Shown here in pieces: positions 22,088-33,530 of a DNA stretch of 64,000 bases (its first letter is position 1; every line of letters starts with the position of its first letter). This stretch comes from Telmatactis stephensoni. Its lineage: Eukaryota; Cnidaria; Anthozoa; Actiniaria; Isophelliidae. The translations under genes were made by a program, and so were the position numbers. The notes under the pieces were generated by a model. It saw only the letters and a list, made by a program, of their open reading frames with translations. It had not been told where the DNA came from and did not search any database. The stretch lies in assembly GCA_029948255.1 (NCBI GenBank), contig JALIZF010001752.1:592001-656000 (forward strand). Reading direction: 5' to 3'.

Positions 22088-22226
22088 AATTTGTATGTAA
22101 ATGTGTAACACTGTTCGTAATGAAAGCGCCCTTGTATGCCTTCGACTCGATCACGTTGAGCTGCGCCCTTCGTAATTCAGCAATTGTGCGCGCTGGAAGG
22201 AAAGAAGGTGAGCTATCCCGAATTTT
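22088..22226 (+). mobile_element. 3' half of the tRNA-derived SINE (second copy)
   Basis: The shared segment includes AATTTGTATGTAAATGTG, TAATGAAAGCGCC and TTCGACTCGATCACGTTGAG. It matches the 3' half of the minus-strand SINE at 55383-55797. The tRNA-like head is missing, so this copy is 5'-truncated. Confidence 0.75.
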
Positions 22227-22957
22227 AAGCTCAGAGATCTACAATGAGCCTTTCTGGAATGTCTTCCAATGAAAGAAAACTGAACATATTTGAAAATAGC
22301 ACATGTTTTATTAGGCAAGCATGCAAAAATGTGTCGGCGTTTATCATCGCTCGAAGACAAAGGAAGACATATAGACTCCTGAAATTCCTCACATAAATAG
22401 CAAACACAACATTAAAAAATCCTAAAAAAATGGAGTAATTCAGGGCCAGTTAGTACTGAAAAATTCAAACTACTGCAGTTGAAAAATAGGGGCACAAGCT
22501 TTTGAGACACCCTCTAAATGGAAAAAAAACCTTATTAAGCAGCAATTTTCTGTTAAGTAGTCACGACTGACAAATAAAGGTAATTATGATGAGAAATAGA
22601 GTGGTCGTAAAGGGATATGTACCTCCAGCAAAGACGCGATAAAAAACTAAGGTTTCCTAGGATCGGAATTAAGAAAAGTCCCCACTAAGCTAAGCATTTT
22701 ATAATATGACATGTACTGTAATATCTTGGAGGCTTTATGGAAGTTTAAACGCTGTCAACAGTGAACGAGATGCAGAAAGAAAACGATACGTTCACGTTTG
22801 TTGGTTATGGAAATTGAATATTATGGATGATGAAAGAATGCAACGCCTCGTTCAAATAAGAGCGCGAGTTCGTGGGAGGTGGCAGTGTTCACCGCTTCAT
22901 GACTGATGGTACTTTATTTGTGTCCGTATATATATAGAATATTGGTCTAATACAGCT

Positions 22958-23044
22958 AATACAGCTGTGTATTTTTATGAGTCACGCTGTATTTTGGCAG
23001 ATGAACCAAAATGCAAGCGACAAGTAAAAATTCACAGCTGTATT
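22958..23044. repeat. Short inverted repeat (AATACAGCTGTG ends)
   Basis: AATACAGCTGTGTATTTTTA at the left and an imperfect complement (TAAAAATTCACAGCTGTATT) at the right enclose about 45 bases. Probably a small MITE; no target duplication was defined. Confidence 0.5.
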
Positions 23045-23678
23045 CCCTGGTTAATCGACCAGTAACATATTGATTATACAATTCTGCAAACATCAATACA
23101 AATGATGTCGTTTTTATTGCCACTTTTAACTTTAAGATTAACGCGCGGCTTTGCACCGGGAAGCCATTTAAATGTTACCAACCTAATACGGTCTCGTATT
23201 TTTCGCGTTCTTGTGCATATTACGTGCGTTCGTTTGAGAATTGTATGATAAAGAATCTAAATGTTTGCTTGTTTCAAAATATCAATAGCAAACGGGCTAG
23301 TTTGGGATTATTTGATTTGTCGGTGTTTGGTAAAAGTTGATATTAGCAATAAGAAACTGTCTTACATGATATATTGTTTCACCCTTCCGCAGGAAATAAA
23401 TCTGAACAGGTTCACAGACACAAGTAATTTCTCGTTGCAATTAACCCAGCTATTGCAAACAGCCTCGATATCGTATCCCGTAAGATATTCAAAGATTTGA
23501 ACATAAACCGCCGTAAGAATGTAAAGGTTTTGCTTTGTTCATTTACACGTCTGTGATATATTCATGTGCAGTGTATTTCTTGCCTTTTCACGGGTTGAAA
23601 AAATCCCAAAGAATATACTCCGCGCATTCTAGGCTGACCTGATTGAGCAACGTGAAACTCTTAACTGGTCTACCAGTA

Positions 23679-23810
23679 GCGGATCCAGGGGGGTCGAAGG
23701 AATCCCCCCCCCTCCCAAAGCCATTTTTTGTTTAACATCGACCAAACAGTAGACTGATTATACACAGTTGGGTTTAAAAATCGGACCCCCCCCCCCCCCC
23801 CCCCTCCCTC
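23679..23810. repeat. Degenerate GGATCCAGGGGGG-type repeat with C-runs
   Basis: GCGGATCCAGGGGGGTCGAA is followed by C-runs (up to about 18 C near 23787-23804). A related piece, GCAGATCCAGGGGGTTCGAA, lies at 24567-24586. It appears to be an interspersed repeat. The TTCGAA core resembles a tRNA B-box, but no A-box was found. The C-runs could contain length errors. Confidence 0.45.
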
Positions 23811-23829
23811 CTTTGAAAAATCCTGGACC

Positions 23830-24560
23830 ACTACTGCCTCTACTGCTTATGTCATGGCGTTATTGAACTCCATTCAAGCTTATTCTAAAACAAGCTTTTG
23901 AGGTAGCTGCCAGTTTATTTAAGGACTTTCAAAACTCCATATAATGTGATAGAGATTATTCACGAGTTGTTAAGTATCATAAAACAAACGTGTGAGTCCT
24001 CAAGCGAGTTTTATGATGAAACAACGAGTGAACAAAAATGGACAAAGCACTTATGGTGTTTTCTATTTATTTTATAGGTGCGCGCAATGTTTACATAATA
24101 ATACATTTGCATAATATCAGATGTCTAGCTATTGAGACAAACCTACTGCAGAAATGAGAAGTCATTGCTTCTGGTAATATTGGTAAATTTAAGGTAATTC
24201 CGTAGAAATAAAACCGCACATGGAATTTTCATGAAACTTCGCGCAGTAGTAATTTTTAAGTTATTTATCCACAAAATGAAATAAAAAATGGGGGTCACTG
24301 TGTTTGTTTTTGCGCTGGATAACTCTGTGTGTGTGTGTGTGTCTTGAGGGCTAAACAGTCTAAAATCGAAATCGCGGAAAACAAAAATCACTTTTTGAAT
24401 CTGAGTACTCCTAGCTCTCTAAAGTGAGCTCTTTTTCACTCTTTGCATAACAATCTCGCATTGTGATGCAATATATTTATATGAAAATGCAAATGTTAAG
24501 CGAAAGAAGGTAAAATTGGATGATAGTATGCACCCTCGCAGCAGCGTGAAAACAGCTTTC
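23830..24560. other. Gene-free stretch
   Basis: A (TG)n run lies at 24328-24341. No coding evidence was seen. The minus-strand frames here have no recognisable domains. Confidence 0.4.
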
Positions 24561-24640
24561 CAAGGGCAGATCCAGGGGGTTCGAATCCCCCTTCCCCCTT
24601 TTCGACTCGTTTTCCCCTTTTTTAACATAATGTGTATGTA

Positions 24641-24680
24641 TGACGTCAAAATGACGTCAAGATACAAGATACAAGATATT
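24641..24680 (-). repeat. LINE 3' terminus: heptamer tail and two CRE palindromes
   Basis: On the plus strand two TGACGTCA palindromes (24641-24648 and 24652-24659) abut CAAGATACAAGATACAAGAT, a period-7 repeat. The heptamer repeat is the likely 3' end of the LINE. Whether the CRE motifs belong to the element or to the target site is unclear. Confidence 0.6.
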
Positions 24681-24792
24681 TTATTGTCTCGCTGTAAACA
24701 CTATTTACCTTGGAGTTTTATACGATAAAAGTATGACATTTATGTTTTCAGGATTACATATCTTATATTTACTTTGAGTAATTGATGTTATT

Positions 24793-27700
24793 TTATACTA
24801 CTGTTTTTCTAGTTTGAAAACAATCATAAATATATTTTGCTGTGAATTTTTGTATTAATTTACGTGGATTAATTATGTAATGAAAGTTTTCGTCTTCACT
24901 AAGAAATTCTATTTTTTTCTTCGTAATAGTACAAATCCTTTCAAACATTTCCTTTCTCTTTGTTGAGAAAAAGGAACATCTGAGAAGAAAATGTTTCTTA
25001 TCTTCACTTTCATATTTACAGAGAGGACTTTTTCTTTCTTCTGGTTTAACGTATGGGCGTGAATATCTCCCTCTTTCAATTTCTAAACAATGATTACTAA
25101 TCCTAAGTTTAGTAAGTGCTATTCTATGTTTGATATTGCTGACCTCTTTCAAGGTAACTTTCCTGTTGGTAGGTTTCTTTAAAAGTTCTATAAGTTCTGA
25201 GTTTGTTTTTTTGGGTGTCTTTCCTCCCCGTGTCATCATGAATTTCCCCATACCAGGTTTGTATTTCAATGTCCTCCAGTCTCTGCTTTATTTGTCTTGT
25301 TAATATTTTTCCTCTCGTTTTCGTCAATTTTTTGCTGCCATACAAAGCTATAGCCTAATTTGTTTAGAATTGATTTAACTTTTCCACTCCAATTACATGA
25401 ATGTTGAATAGATAGAATATTGTCAACACCACAATCTTGAATAGTCAAGTACGATAATTTTGTTTGATCAGAGGTGACAAAATTAATCCAAAACTTTATA
25501 GCTCTTAATCTCGCACTTACTCTTACAGGGAATAAACCTAGTTCTGATCTGCATGCATTGTTTGAAGCCCGTTTGTTTACTCCTAGTAACATTTTACAAA
25601 ACTTTATATGTACTGCTTCTGCAGGATCGTTGTTTATGTTTTCTTTGATATCAACACCCCAAACCTCACTTCCATATAACAGAATAGGTTTAATTAGAGA
25701 GTTAAATAGTTTTACTGTTAGGGAGATATCTGTTCTAAAGTGACTTCCAAGATCTTTTCTAAGTTTAAATAGTGCTTTTAACGCAATCTTCTTTAATTCT
25801 TCTCTTGCATTGTTAAAAGTTCCAAAAGTATTAAAGTTTAATCCTAGATATTTATGGCTTTTCACATTCTCAAGTTTAGGTTTTTTAAGATAGAATTCAA
25901 AATTGTTCATTCTTTTGCCACTGTTGTTAAAAACCATAATTTTAGTTTTGTCCAAATTAGTACATATTTTTGACACATCACAAAAATATTGTAGTTTGTT
26001 TAATTGATGTTGAAGACCCGACTTCGTTTGTGAGATCAAAACTAAATCATCTGCATACAAAAGACTTTTATTCTATAGTTAGTTACCACTGTTAGGTTCG
26101 ACGCATCATCATTGAGAACTTCTGGTAAATCGTGTAAGAATATATTAAATAGTGTGGGAGATAACATACACCCTTGCTTAACTCCTTTGTAACATTTGAA
26201 ACTCTTCGTAACTGTTTCATCAATTTTCACTGCTGATTTGTCATTGGAATACAAGGAGGTGAGCACAGCATAAAAGTTACCTGATATCCCAATCTTCCTG
26301 ATTTTTTCAAAAAGCTTATCTCTCGGAATCGAGTCAAATGCCTTTTTAAAATCCACAAAACACGTAAACAGATAATTTTTTGTTTTTTGCTTTTTGCTTT
26401 TCACGTATTTATCTACCAATGTTTTAAGAATTAGAATATTGTCAATTGTACTGTGTTTAGCTCTAAAGCCACATAGTTCACTGGGTAATATCTCATTAGT
26501 TTCTAAATAATATTCAAGTCTTTTGTTAAGAATTTGTGTAAACAATTTCCCGAGACATGATAACAAAGTTATGCCTCGGTAATTTTCCGCAAGACTTGGG
26601 TCTCCTTTTTTAAATATTAATTGGTATAATAAAACCATAACTCCATTCTTCAGGGAAATGATTCGATTTAAACACTATATTGAAAAGTCGTTTAAGTGGA
26701 GATATTAGAATCTCTTCACCACATTTAAGTAACTCATTCAAAATATTGTCTTTACCAGGCGATTTACCATTTTTCAGCCGCTGAATAGCATCGGAGATTT
26801 CACCAAAAGATATTTCTGAATTAAGATATAAAGTACAATTTTCATTTGTTTGTTGATTTTCATTTATTATTGTGTGTCGAGCTGTAATTTCACTGTCTGT
26901 AGTTTGACAATCTTTTGAATTCTGATTCTTGAATAGCTTGAAGAATTCTTTGATTTCTACCTTAGAGGCTGAGGATTTCTGTCCTTTGAAATTAAAAAGT
27001 TTTTTCACTTGTTTCCAGGTATTGTTAGGGTTCTAAAACACCGTCTTCGCATAGTCTAAATTGGCTTCAAGCCAGGAAATCTAAATTTAGATCTATGGGT
27101 TCAACCCGTGTCAGATTATAATCTTTCCAATCTAGCACTATCGTTGTATAGAGCGTCCTCTCAGAGTGTAAATAGCAAAAAAAAAGAGAGAACTGCAAAG
27201 CGAAATCACTTCGTGGCGTAATGGTTAGTTTTAGGGTTAGGTTTAGGGTTAGTGGTTGGGATAGCGTATATTAAGGGTTCATTGGTTCGAGCCTTGTCAC
27301 AACCACTTCATTTTTTTTTTTTTTTTTTTTTTAGTGTGGACAACCAAAATCCGAGATTGGACAGATTATAATCTGACATGGGTTGAAGCCAGGAACTCTA
27401 AATTTAGATCTACGGGTTCAACCCAATTTAGACTGTGCGAAGACGCTGTCTTAAACTGATCGAGTTCCTTTATTTTCGAGTCGAAATACTTTTTTTTCTT
27501 ATTTCTACATAGTTTCTTAAATTTTCTTTTCCTTATTAACAAGTCATTTCTTAGTTCCTTATTCTGAGGGTTTTTGCAAACTCTTTTTCCAGTTTGAATA
27601 AGGTTTTGTTTTTCAATTTTACATTCATTGTCAAACCAGTAGTTAATGTCATTCTTATTCTTATTATTCTTATTGTTGTTATTAGAATCAGTAATTTTAC

Positions 27701-28770
27701 AGTATCTAAAACCAGCTTTCATGCTTAATTCCTGTAGTATCTCGGAAAAGTTAGTAACGAGATGATTAACTGAATGTTTGGTATTTATTCCTGAATCGTT
27801 TTCTGATTCATCACAGAATAGTGCTTCGAATTTTTCAGCATATTCCTTTGAAAGTAGCACCGGAATGTTTATTTTTGCGTTTTCGTTAGCAATTAGTCTT
27901 TTATGTACTCCTTCAATGATGTTTGGTTCTTTTGAGAGGTTTGTTTCTTTGAATTTATGACTTGCTTTTATATTATATGATAAATGACAATGATCTGATA
28001 AATGAGGCATGAAGTGATGAAATTTTAGGTATTGCCGATATTTTTCAAAATTTCCTGGTGGGCTATCACATAGTCTACCAGGCTACTGCCGTTATACTGA
28101 TGGCATGTCTTTTTGCCAGACCAGTCACCAATTGTTCGCCCATTTAAGATTCTCATATTGTTTTCAGTACATAATTCTATCAACGACTTGCCTCTAGAAT
28201 CCGTTATAACTGTGTCTTGTGATTGTCTTTTGTTTTGAATGTCAGGTAAATAATCTTCTGGTAAGTGATTCTAGATATGCATGGTTAATATAATAAATTC
28301 TTGCAACGAACTGGTTCGTGCATTAAAATCTCCTTGTACTAATTACGTCACCTTTTCTTGATAGGTCAGCAATATCATCTTCTAAACTGAGATATGTTAT
28401 CGTCGTTTTTTCGATTTCTCATGTATTTGTGGCTAAAGTATATAGTTCCTAAATAAATATATTTTCTTGTGTTGAAAAATTTCTTGTCTAGTTTGCACCA
28501 AAGTGCGTTCTCATTATTTCTATTAACTAGGGATACTCCTTTAGCAATTTCTCTTTTAACATACACTGATATGCCACCATGGGCTTTGTTGCACGATCTT
28601 ATTCTATGTTTAGAATAACGTTTGAAAGACACAATATCCAAACCACTTTCTGGTCCTGAGTGAGTTTCTAACAGACCATAGATATCATGTTTTTCAATGA
28701 CATTTTGAACTTCTTGTAGCTTAAGTTTATTTCCTAATTCTTTATGCTTAAGTCCATGAATGTTCCAAAA
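24793..28770 (-). pseudogene. LINE ORF2: endonuclease and reverse transcriptase, frameshifted
   Basis: Reading from high to low coordinates, the APE endonuclease begins near 28770 (NVHGLK-like, then HDIYGLLETHSGPESG). It continues through 28641-28375 and ends with LSDHC at about 28000. A linker reaches KELDQF at 27465, where a TIR element interrupts. Coding resumes with NPNNTWKQVKKLF at about 27030. RT shows GKSPGKDNI, the motif A region FVDFKKAFDSIPR, GVKQGCMLSPTLFN and YADDLVLIS at 26060. The downstream part has LIKPILLYGSEVWG and a Cys/His-containing end (SPLCKYES...HFLLRCSFF). At least five frame changes are visible. It would have nicked target DNA and copied its own RNA, but it is inactive here. 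Confidence 0.9.
27038..27449. mobile_element. TIR element inserted in the LINE, carrying tRNA-like pol III boxes
   Basis: Outer ends ACACCGTCTTCGCATAG and a complementary GCGAAGACGCTGT border about 100-bp inverted arms. The arms hold internal palindromic blocks (CTAAATTTAGATCTA, GGGTTCAACCC, AGATTATAATCT). Between the arms, TGGCGTAATGG (27214-27224) and GGTTCGAGCC (27284-27293) match pol III A and B boxes, 59 bases apart, followed by a 22-base T-run (27311-27332). A TTAGGG-like stretch lies at 27228-27253. It interrupts LINE ORF2 between DQF and NPNNTW codons, proving insertion. Flanks TTCTAAA and CTTAAAC do not give a clean target duplication. Confidence 0.8.
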
Positions 28771-28882
28771 ACCCTACATTTAAATAACAGGGCATAATGT
28801 GGTTGCTTGAGCAAGAGACGGTCATAGATTAAAGTATTCCAATTAGGGATAGCTACACGCCTAAGTAGATAAGTAAATTTCA

Positions 28883-30610
28883 TTAGTGATTACTTATCCA
28901 TATCATTAACGGCTGTAAGGCAGCAGCTAGTGTTGAACGAATATTGCCATCAGGATATTTTGGTTGATACATTCCCTGAGGCCCTGAGAAGCTTGGGTTA
29001 GTTTCATTGAATTGTGTGGGACCTGGCATCCTGGTAGGGCCCATATGACTGAATTGTATAGGTCCTGGCATTCCAAATTGATTGAAATGTATGGGTCTTG
29101 CAATTGGTTGATGTTCTGTCAGCAAGAATCTGGGTTGTCGTGTATTTTGTTCATTGTATTGCTGCATGTGAGTTGCACTATAATTGGACTGAAAATGATT
29201 TCTTCTGCTTCTTCTAGTATTGTTACTCTTGATTCCAAGATGTCTTTTAAGGTTTGCTGCCAATTTTCTCGTTCCAATCTGATAGTTTAAGTGTAGACTG
29301 TCATAATAGCACTCGTTCGTCTATATCTCCATTTCTTCGAGTCACTACATGATCATTATTCATTAAATTAAGATTACTGTTTTCAGGTTGTTCACAAAGC
29401 TTCTGTGTGAGGGTGTTAACTGCCCGCGCTATATCATTTTTGGTATTGTCTTCTTTGTGGAGGATAATCCCAGAGAGAATAATCAATGCTTGTGACCATT
29501 TGGAACGGCATAAATTACTGATTTCTTGAATGTTTTTATTTATGTCGTCGATTAGTAATTTATAAATGTCATTTGTTCCAGTATGGATGACTACTTTGTT
29601 ATATTCCGTTTCATCCTCCAAATTTGATAAAACTGCAATCATTTCTTTCGTGCCTCCTCTAACATATTCTTTTTTAACAACATCATTTGCTGTTAATTTT
29701 TTCTCTGATATTCATTTCATCATGGAATCAGATAAGATCAAGATGGTTGATTTCATGCTTCTGTTCTCTTCGTTATAGTTATTTTGGTCGTAGTTATCTT
29801 GATCATTGAGTAGCTTGGTCTTTGTTTTGTTCGATGTTATCTTTATTGCTTTTATCTTCATCTTTTGCAAGTACTCAAAACGGTTTTGACATGGTATTAC
29901 TGAATTTTCATGTGGAGTGCTATGTTCACTTATGTCACTTTCACTATCAGAGGGCGATGGTGCTTCTTGATTCTCCATGTCTTTAACTTTTGATGTCAGA
30001 ATTAAAATCGATTCTTCTGTTTGTTTGATTCGGTTTTCGAGTTTGTTCATTCTTTTATTTTGTTCTTGGATCATCTTTTCGTATTTTGATACAATTTCGT
30101 TGGTCGCATCTGTGAGTCTTCTGTCGAAGTCAATCTTTAGATCAGACCCCTCTACTAACTCTGTTTAGATCTAGGATTGTTTAGCTTTTTCTACGGTGTC
30201 GGCTAGTTCAACGTTGATGTTATTTTGGCTATTCATTAACTCAGCAATTGATTCACTAAATCGATTGTTAAGATCACTCTGTTTTTCCTTTAATTCTTCG
30301 CGATAGTCCTCCAGTATTTCTTGAGCTTCTTGGTGGACGGATGATTGCTCAATTCTTATGCTTTCGGCTTGAGCTGCCCGTGTGTTCTGATTGATCGATA
30401 TAATCTGCTTTGTCATTTTCTAACCTGATTTTTTCAAGGATCACCCTAAGTGCTTCTTCAGCTTCCTCTATCGTGTTATACTTCTTATATATTCCTTCCA
30501 CCTGGTTTTCCTTTGAATAGAGACTCGCAAAGAGCGTAATCGTCTTCTACGATCCCGGCGTCATCTTTACACCACCAAACGTAGAATTTGGATTTAAACT
30601 TGGAACCCAT
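28883..30610 (-). pseudogene. LINE ORF1: hybrid-binding-like domain, coiled coils, SGNH hydrolase
   Basis: The ATG at 30610 (CCATGG context) opens KFYVWWCKDDAGIVEDD followed by CESLFKGKPGGRNI. After a frameshift near 30490 it continues as IYKKYNTIEEAEEALRVI. The FY...G-I...C..F...YKKY.T.EEAE pattern matches the RNase H1 N-terminal hybrid-binding / caulimovirus viroplasmin family. Coiled coils follow (30416-30171 and about 30074-29980), then an acidic linker. The SGNH hydrolase has LILSDSM (29735 region), HTGTNDI (29575 region) and a D-x-x-H block, YDSLHLN (near 29285). A Gln/Pro-rich tail ends near 28883. Several frameshifts inactivate it. Ordinary CR1/L2 ORF1 proteins have coiled coil plus esterase, so the N-terminal domain is the novelty. 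Confidence 0.8.
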
Positions 30611-30619
30611 GCCAGGATC

Positions 30620-32548
30620 TGTTCGTAGATTTAATAATTACAGTGTTTCTAGTATTTGTAATTGAGACGTTTAGCCACTTCTTAACTGGAATACTGTATT
30701 TAGATCGATCTTATAGGAGTAGAGCGTTTGAAACTCCCGCCGCCATGAGTCAATCTTCTTTCCTTTCTTTCCCATATAGCTTCTGAAAATAACATGCCCC
30801 CCTCCCCCCCCCCCCCCCCCCTCCCCTTCCCCCCAAAAATGAGCCTTAACATCATGATTTTATATGATATGGCTTTTTGGATAATATATAAAGGCCTAAA
30901 AATCATCAGGGAGCTTAAAAATCCCTCCTCAATATGTAAACTTTCGGTAACATAAGCGACAGACCAGCGTGCTGTAATGTTGGAATGAAAGATGTTATAG
31001 TAGTAAGTGAAAGGCTTTTAGCTAGAAAAGTATATTTGTAAGGAAGAGTTAAAGGCTTTTCTTTCATCAATGCACTCAAACACTCTAAAGAATAATGATG
31101 TTGAGAATGCATGCACATCTATTAGCCTTCATGCAGATGCTGAAAACAAACTAACAAGTTTTAAAAGGTTTTTTCAAATGCATTTCAACATTCTGGAAGA
31201 ATCTTAAGAACCCTTTTCCTTGCCATATTCCAAACTACGCTGCCCAAGGGCGAACTGTTGCAGGCTGCAATATATATTCTGTTACAGAATGTAAAGACTT
31301 AATGGCGAGTAAATAGCTGTCGAAAGACCAACTCTTTCGTGTCCCCGTTGAATGTCAAAAAAACGCATTTACGAAAAAAAAATCATACATTGTTGATGGT
31401 GAGAAACGCAAAACGTTTGAGGAACGCATCCGCGTGGTTTGTGTTCTAGAATCCTCAACTCTTCAACAAAGACCCACTCGGATATATTACAAGAAGCGAG
31501 CTTAAACGCATCAAAACAAAAGAAAGAAAATCACCACGCAAGATTTCCTGCCTTATAATTAAAAAATCCCGGTTCCTATGCTTGGGGAGGCTTAACGAAG
31601 AAGAAATGTTGTAAATCAGCATCAGCCAAGGAGGTCACGCACCCAATCAAATCCCGTCTGACACTCAGATTTTTTTAAAGCCATTGTTTACCCTGTATAA
31701 AGCTTTCAAAAATCTTTAAGATGGCTTCCGCAAGTGAATTTCTGTCGTTTTGCTGGCTGTTTCGCAATTATCTTGCATAATTCATATTTACATAATATAA
31801 GTTAACTTTTATCAAGAATTCATTTCCCTTTCTCTGAGCTGTCTCCTGCAAACGGAAATTGATCTTCTATGTCTCAGATTTAAGACTCCTGCATACAGTG
31901 CAGGTTGTCATAGAGCAGCAAAGCATAGTATAGCCGATATCAATCAAAAAAGTGGAAATTCACCTTTCGCAAATTTCACGTCCAGATTTCTATGCACGCA
32001 GGTAAGTTATCGGTTATCAAATTAACTAAGATGATAATATATGTTGAATGTTATAAAACAGTACCGACCATTGAAGTAATATATGACAATGACGAACTAC
32101 TTACGATGGACAGGACTCTGTGAGAAAATTCGAAGTCCATTTCGCGCGCATCTCAGATTTGCGATAAGATATATGGTAGATTCTTTATTAACATTTCAAA
32201 AACTGTAGTATGGTTGGTATCCCACACTAATGACAATTGGTAATAAACCAAACAGCTAACCTAAAGTCTAAAAACCCTAGAGTCTACGATATTCAAAATA
32301 GTAAAGATAGGCTTCCGTCCAAGTAAAAACCGTTGTTCATGACCAAGATCAATAATTCAATATTTCCTCGGATTTGAAGTCCATGCATGGTCACCTATGT
32401 CTTTTCCAAGTCCGCATAAAACGATGTACCGTAACAAACTTAAGACATTGCCATGATCGAAAACGGGATTTAATTTCTTTCCTTTGGCGAATCCCAGCCT
32501 AATCTTACTGTCTCAGCAGATCTTATAAGTGCCTTGCAACTAAGCCGT
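30620..32548. other. Gene-free stretch
   Basis: It includes a C-run near 30796-30822, where length may be uncertain. A strong but isolated splice-donor match (CAG|GTAAGT, near 32001-32009) has no coding sequence joined to it. Otherwise there is nothing supportable. Confidence 0.4.
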
Positions 32549-32684
32549 CTAAATCCCTGTTTAAAGGCGAGTTGTTCCTGGTCAGCTGGGAAAACTTTTT
32601 TGTTTTAGTGTCCCCAGGGAAAAGAAAACAAAAGAGTTTTCCCGGCTACCAGGGACAACTCGTCTTTATATAAACAAGGTCTAA
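32549..32684. repeat. Hairpin MITE
   Basis: The left arm (AAATCCCTGTTTAAAGGCGA, then GTTGTTCCTGG) pairs imperfectly with the right arm (CCAGGGACAACTCGTC, then TATAAACAAGG). The inner arms include GGGAAAAC and GTTTTCCC. No coding content and no clear target duplication. Confidence 0.65.
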
Positions 32685-33036
32685 AAATTGGAATCAAATG
32701 CCTCATAATTATGCAAGTCTCATCACTGACATGGGTCCCCTATAACTTTTGCATGAATGGCTGAATTATTTTGACGTGAAACGTGCTTCAAGGTCTAAAA
32801 TCTTTTTGCGTCCCGTCCACATGAAAGCAACGTACTTTGATATTTTTTGTGAACGTGAAAGAAAGTTTTTAATTATTCGTAACGCGTGAATCGAAAGACC
32901 AAATATTTTATAAGTGGTTTCGTTTTGTAAAGGGGTACAGAGAACCCTGTCATCAGCCCTGCTATTGTAGCAGCATAGAACTGGATGTAACACATTATGA
33001 ACTGGTGATATGATGGAGAGGGAAATTAGTTCTCCA

Positions 33037-33314
33037 CAAGAGACCATAATACTAAGAGAGCGAAGCTCAGTATTGATGTCTGTGCCATGTTCGTGGCGGC
33101 TAAGGCTATTTTTAGTAACTTCGCCATCGCGCGCGCAAGGCTCTTAAACAATAGAATTCAAACGGTCCCGTCCGCGCGCACGTCAAAAATCAAATTCTAT
33201 TGGTTGAGGGACTTGCGCGCGCGATGGCGAAGTTACTAAAAATAGCCTTAGCCGCCACGAACATGGCACAGACATCAATACTGAGCTTCGCTCTCTTAGT
33301 ATTATGGTCTCTTG
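33037..33314. mobile_element. Foldback element with perfect 103-bp arms (family member 1)
   Basis: Arms 33037-33139 and 33212-33314 are exact reverse complements over 103 bases. Outer ends are CAAGAGACCATAATACTAAG. The 72-base centre is GC-rich around CCGTCCGCGCGCACG. A 7-bp direct repeat TTCTCCA flanks it (33030-33036 and 33315-33321), the expected target duplication. A second member lies at 51003-51294. No transposase is encoded, so it is non-autonomous. Confidence 0.92.
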
Positions 33315-33321
33315 TTCTCCA

Positions 33322-33461
33322 GTAGTACGTATACATTTAATCTATCGTCGTGCTACAGCTCTATCGAATTAAATATATACAGCGGATTTCTCTTTCTTTT
33401 GTTTTTTGTTTTTGTTTTGTTTTTTGTTTTTTCTTTTTCTTTTCTTTTCTTTGTTTTTTTT

Positions 33462-33494
<33 letters not shown>

Positions 33495-33498
33495 TTTT

Positions 33499-33530
<32 letters not shown>

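Larger units (their letters stand above)
24641..30610 (-). mobile_element. Decayed APE-type LINE (CR1/L2-like), minus strand
   Basis: About 6 kb. In sense order it contains ORF1 (hybrid-binding-like domain, coiled coils, SGNH hydrolase) and ORF2 (APE endonuclease, reverse transcriptase, C-terminal zinc-like segment). It ends in a 3' tail of TATCTTG-type heptamers. The combination of an SGNH-hydrolase ORF1 with a short tandem-repeat 3' end instead of poly(A) is typical of the CR1/L2 group (family knowledge). Many frameshifts break both ORFs, and a TIR element is inserted at 27038-27449. The exact 5' boundary is not known. Confidence 0.9.

Noticed and set aside
24567..24610. tRNA gene suggested by GGTTCGAATCC
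   Set aside because: B-box-like core only; no A-box, acceptor stem or anticodon arm. It looks like a dispersed repeat.
27205..27310. Functional tRNA gene
   Set aside because: A and B boxes exist but the T-stem and acceptor stem do not pair, and it lies inside a mobile element.
31999..32010. Isolated CAG|GTAAGT splice donor
   Set aside because: A perfect consensus, but no open frame or acceptor could be joined to it; single donor matches are expected by chance.
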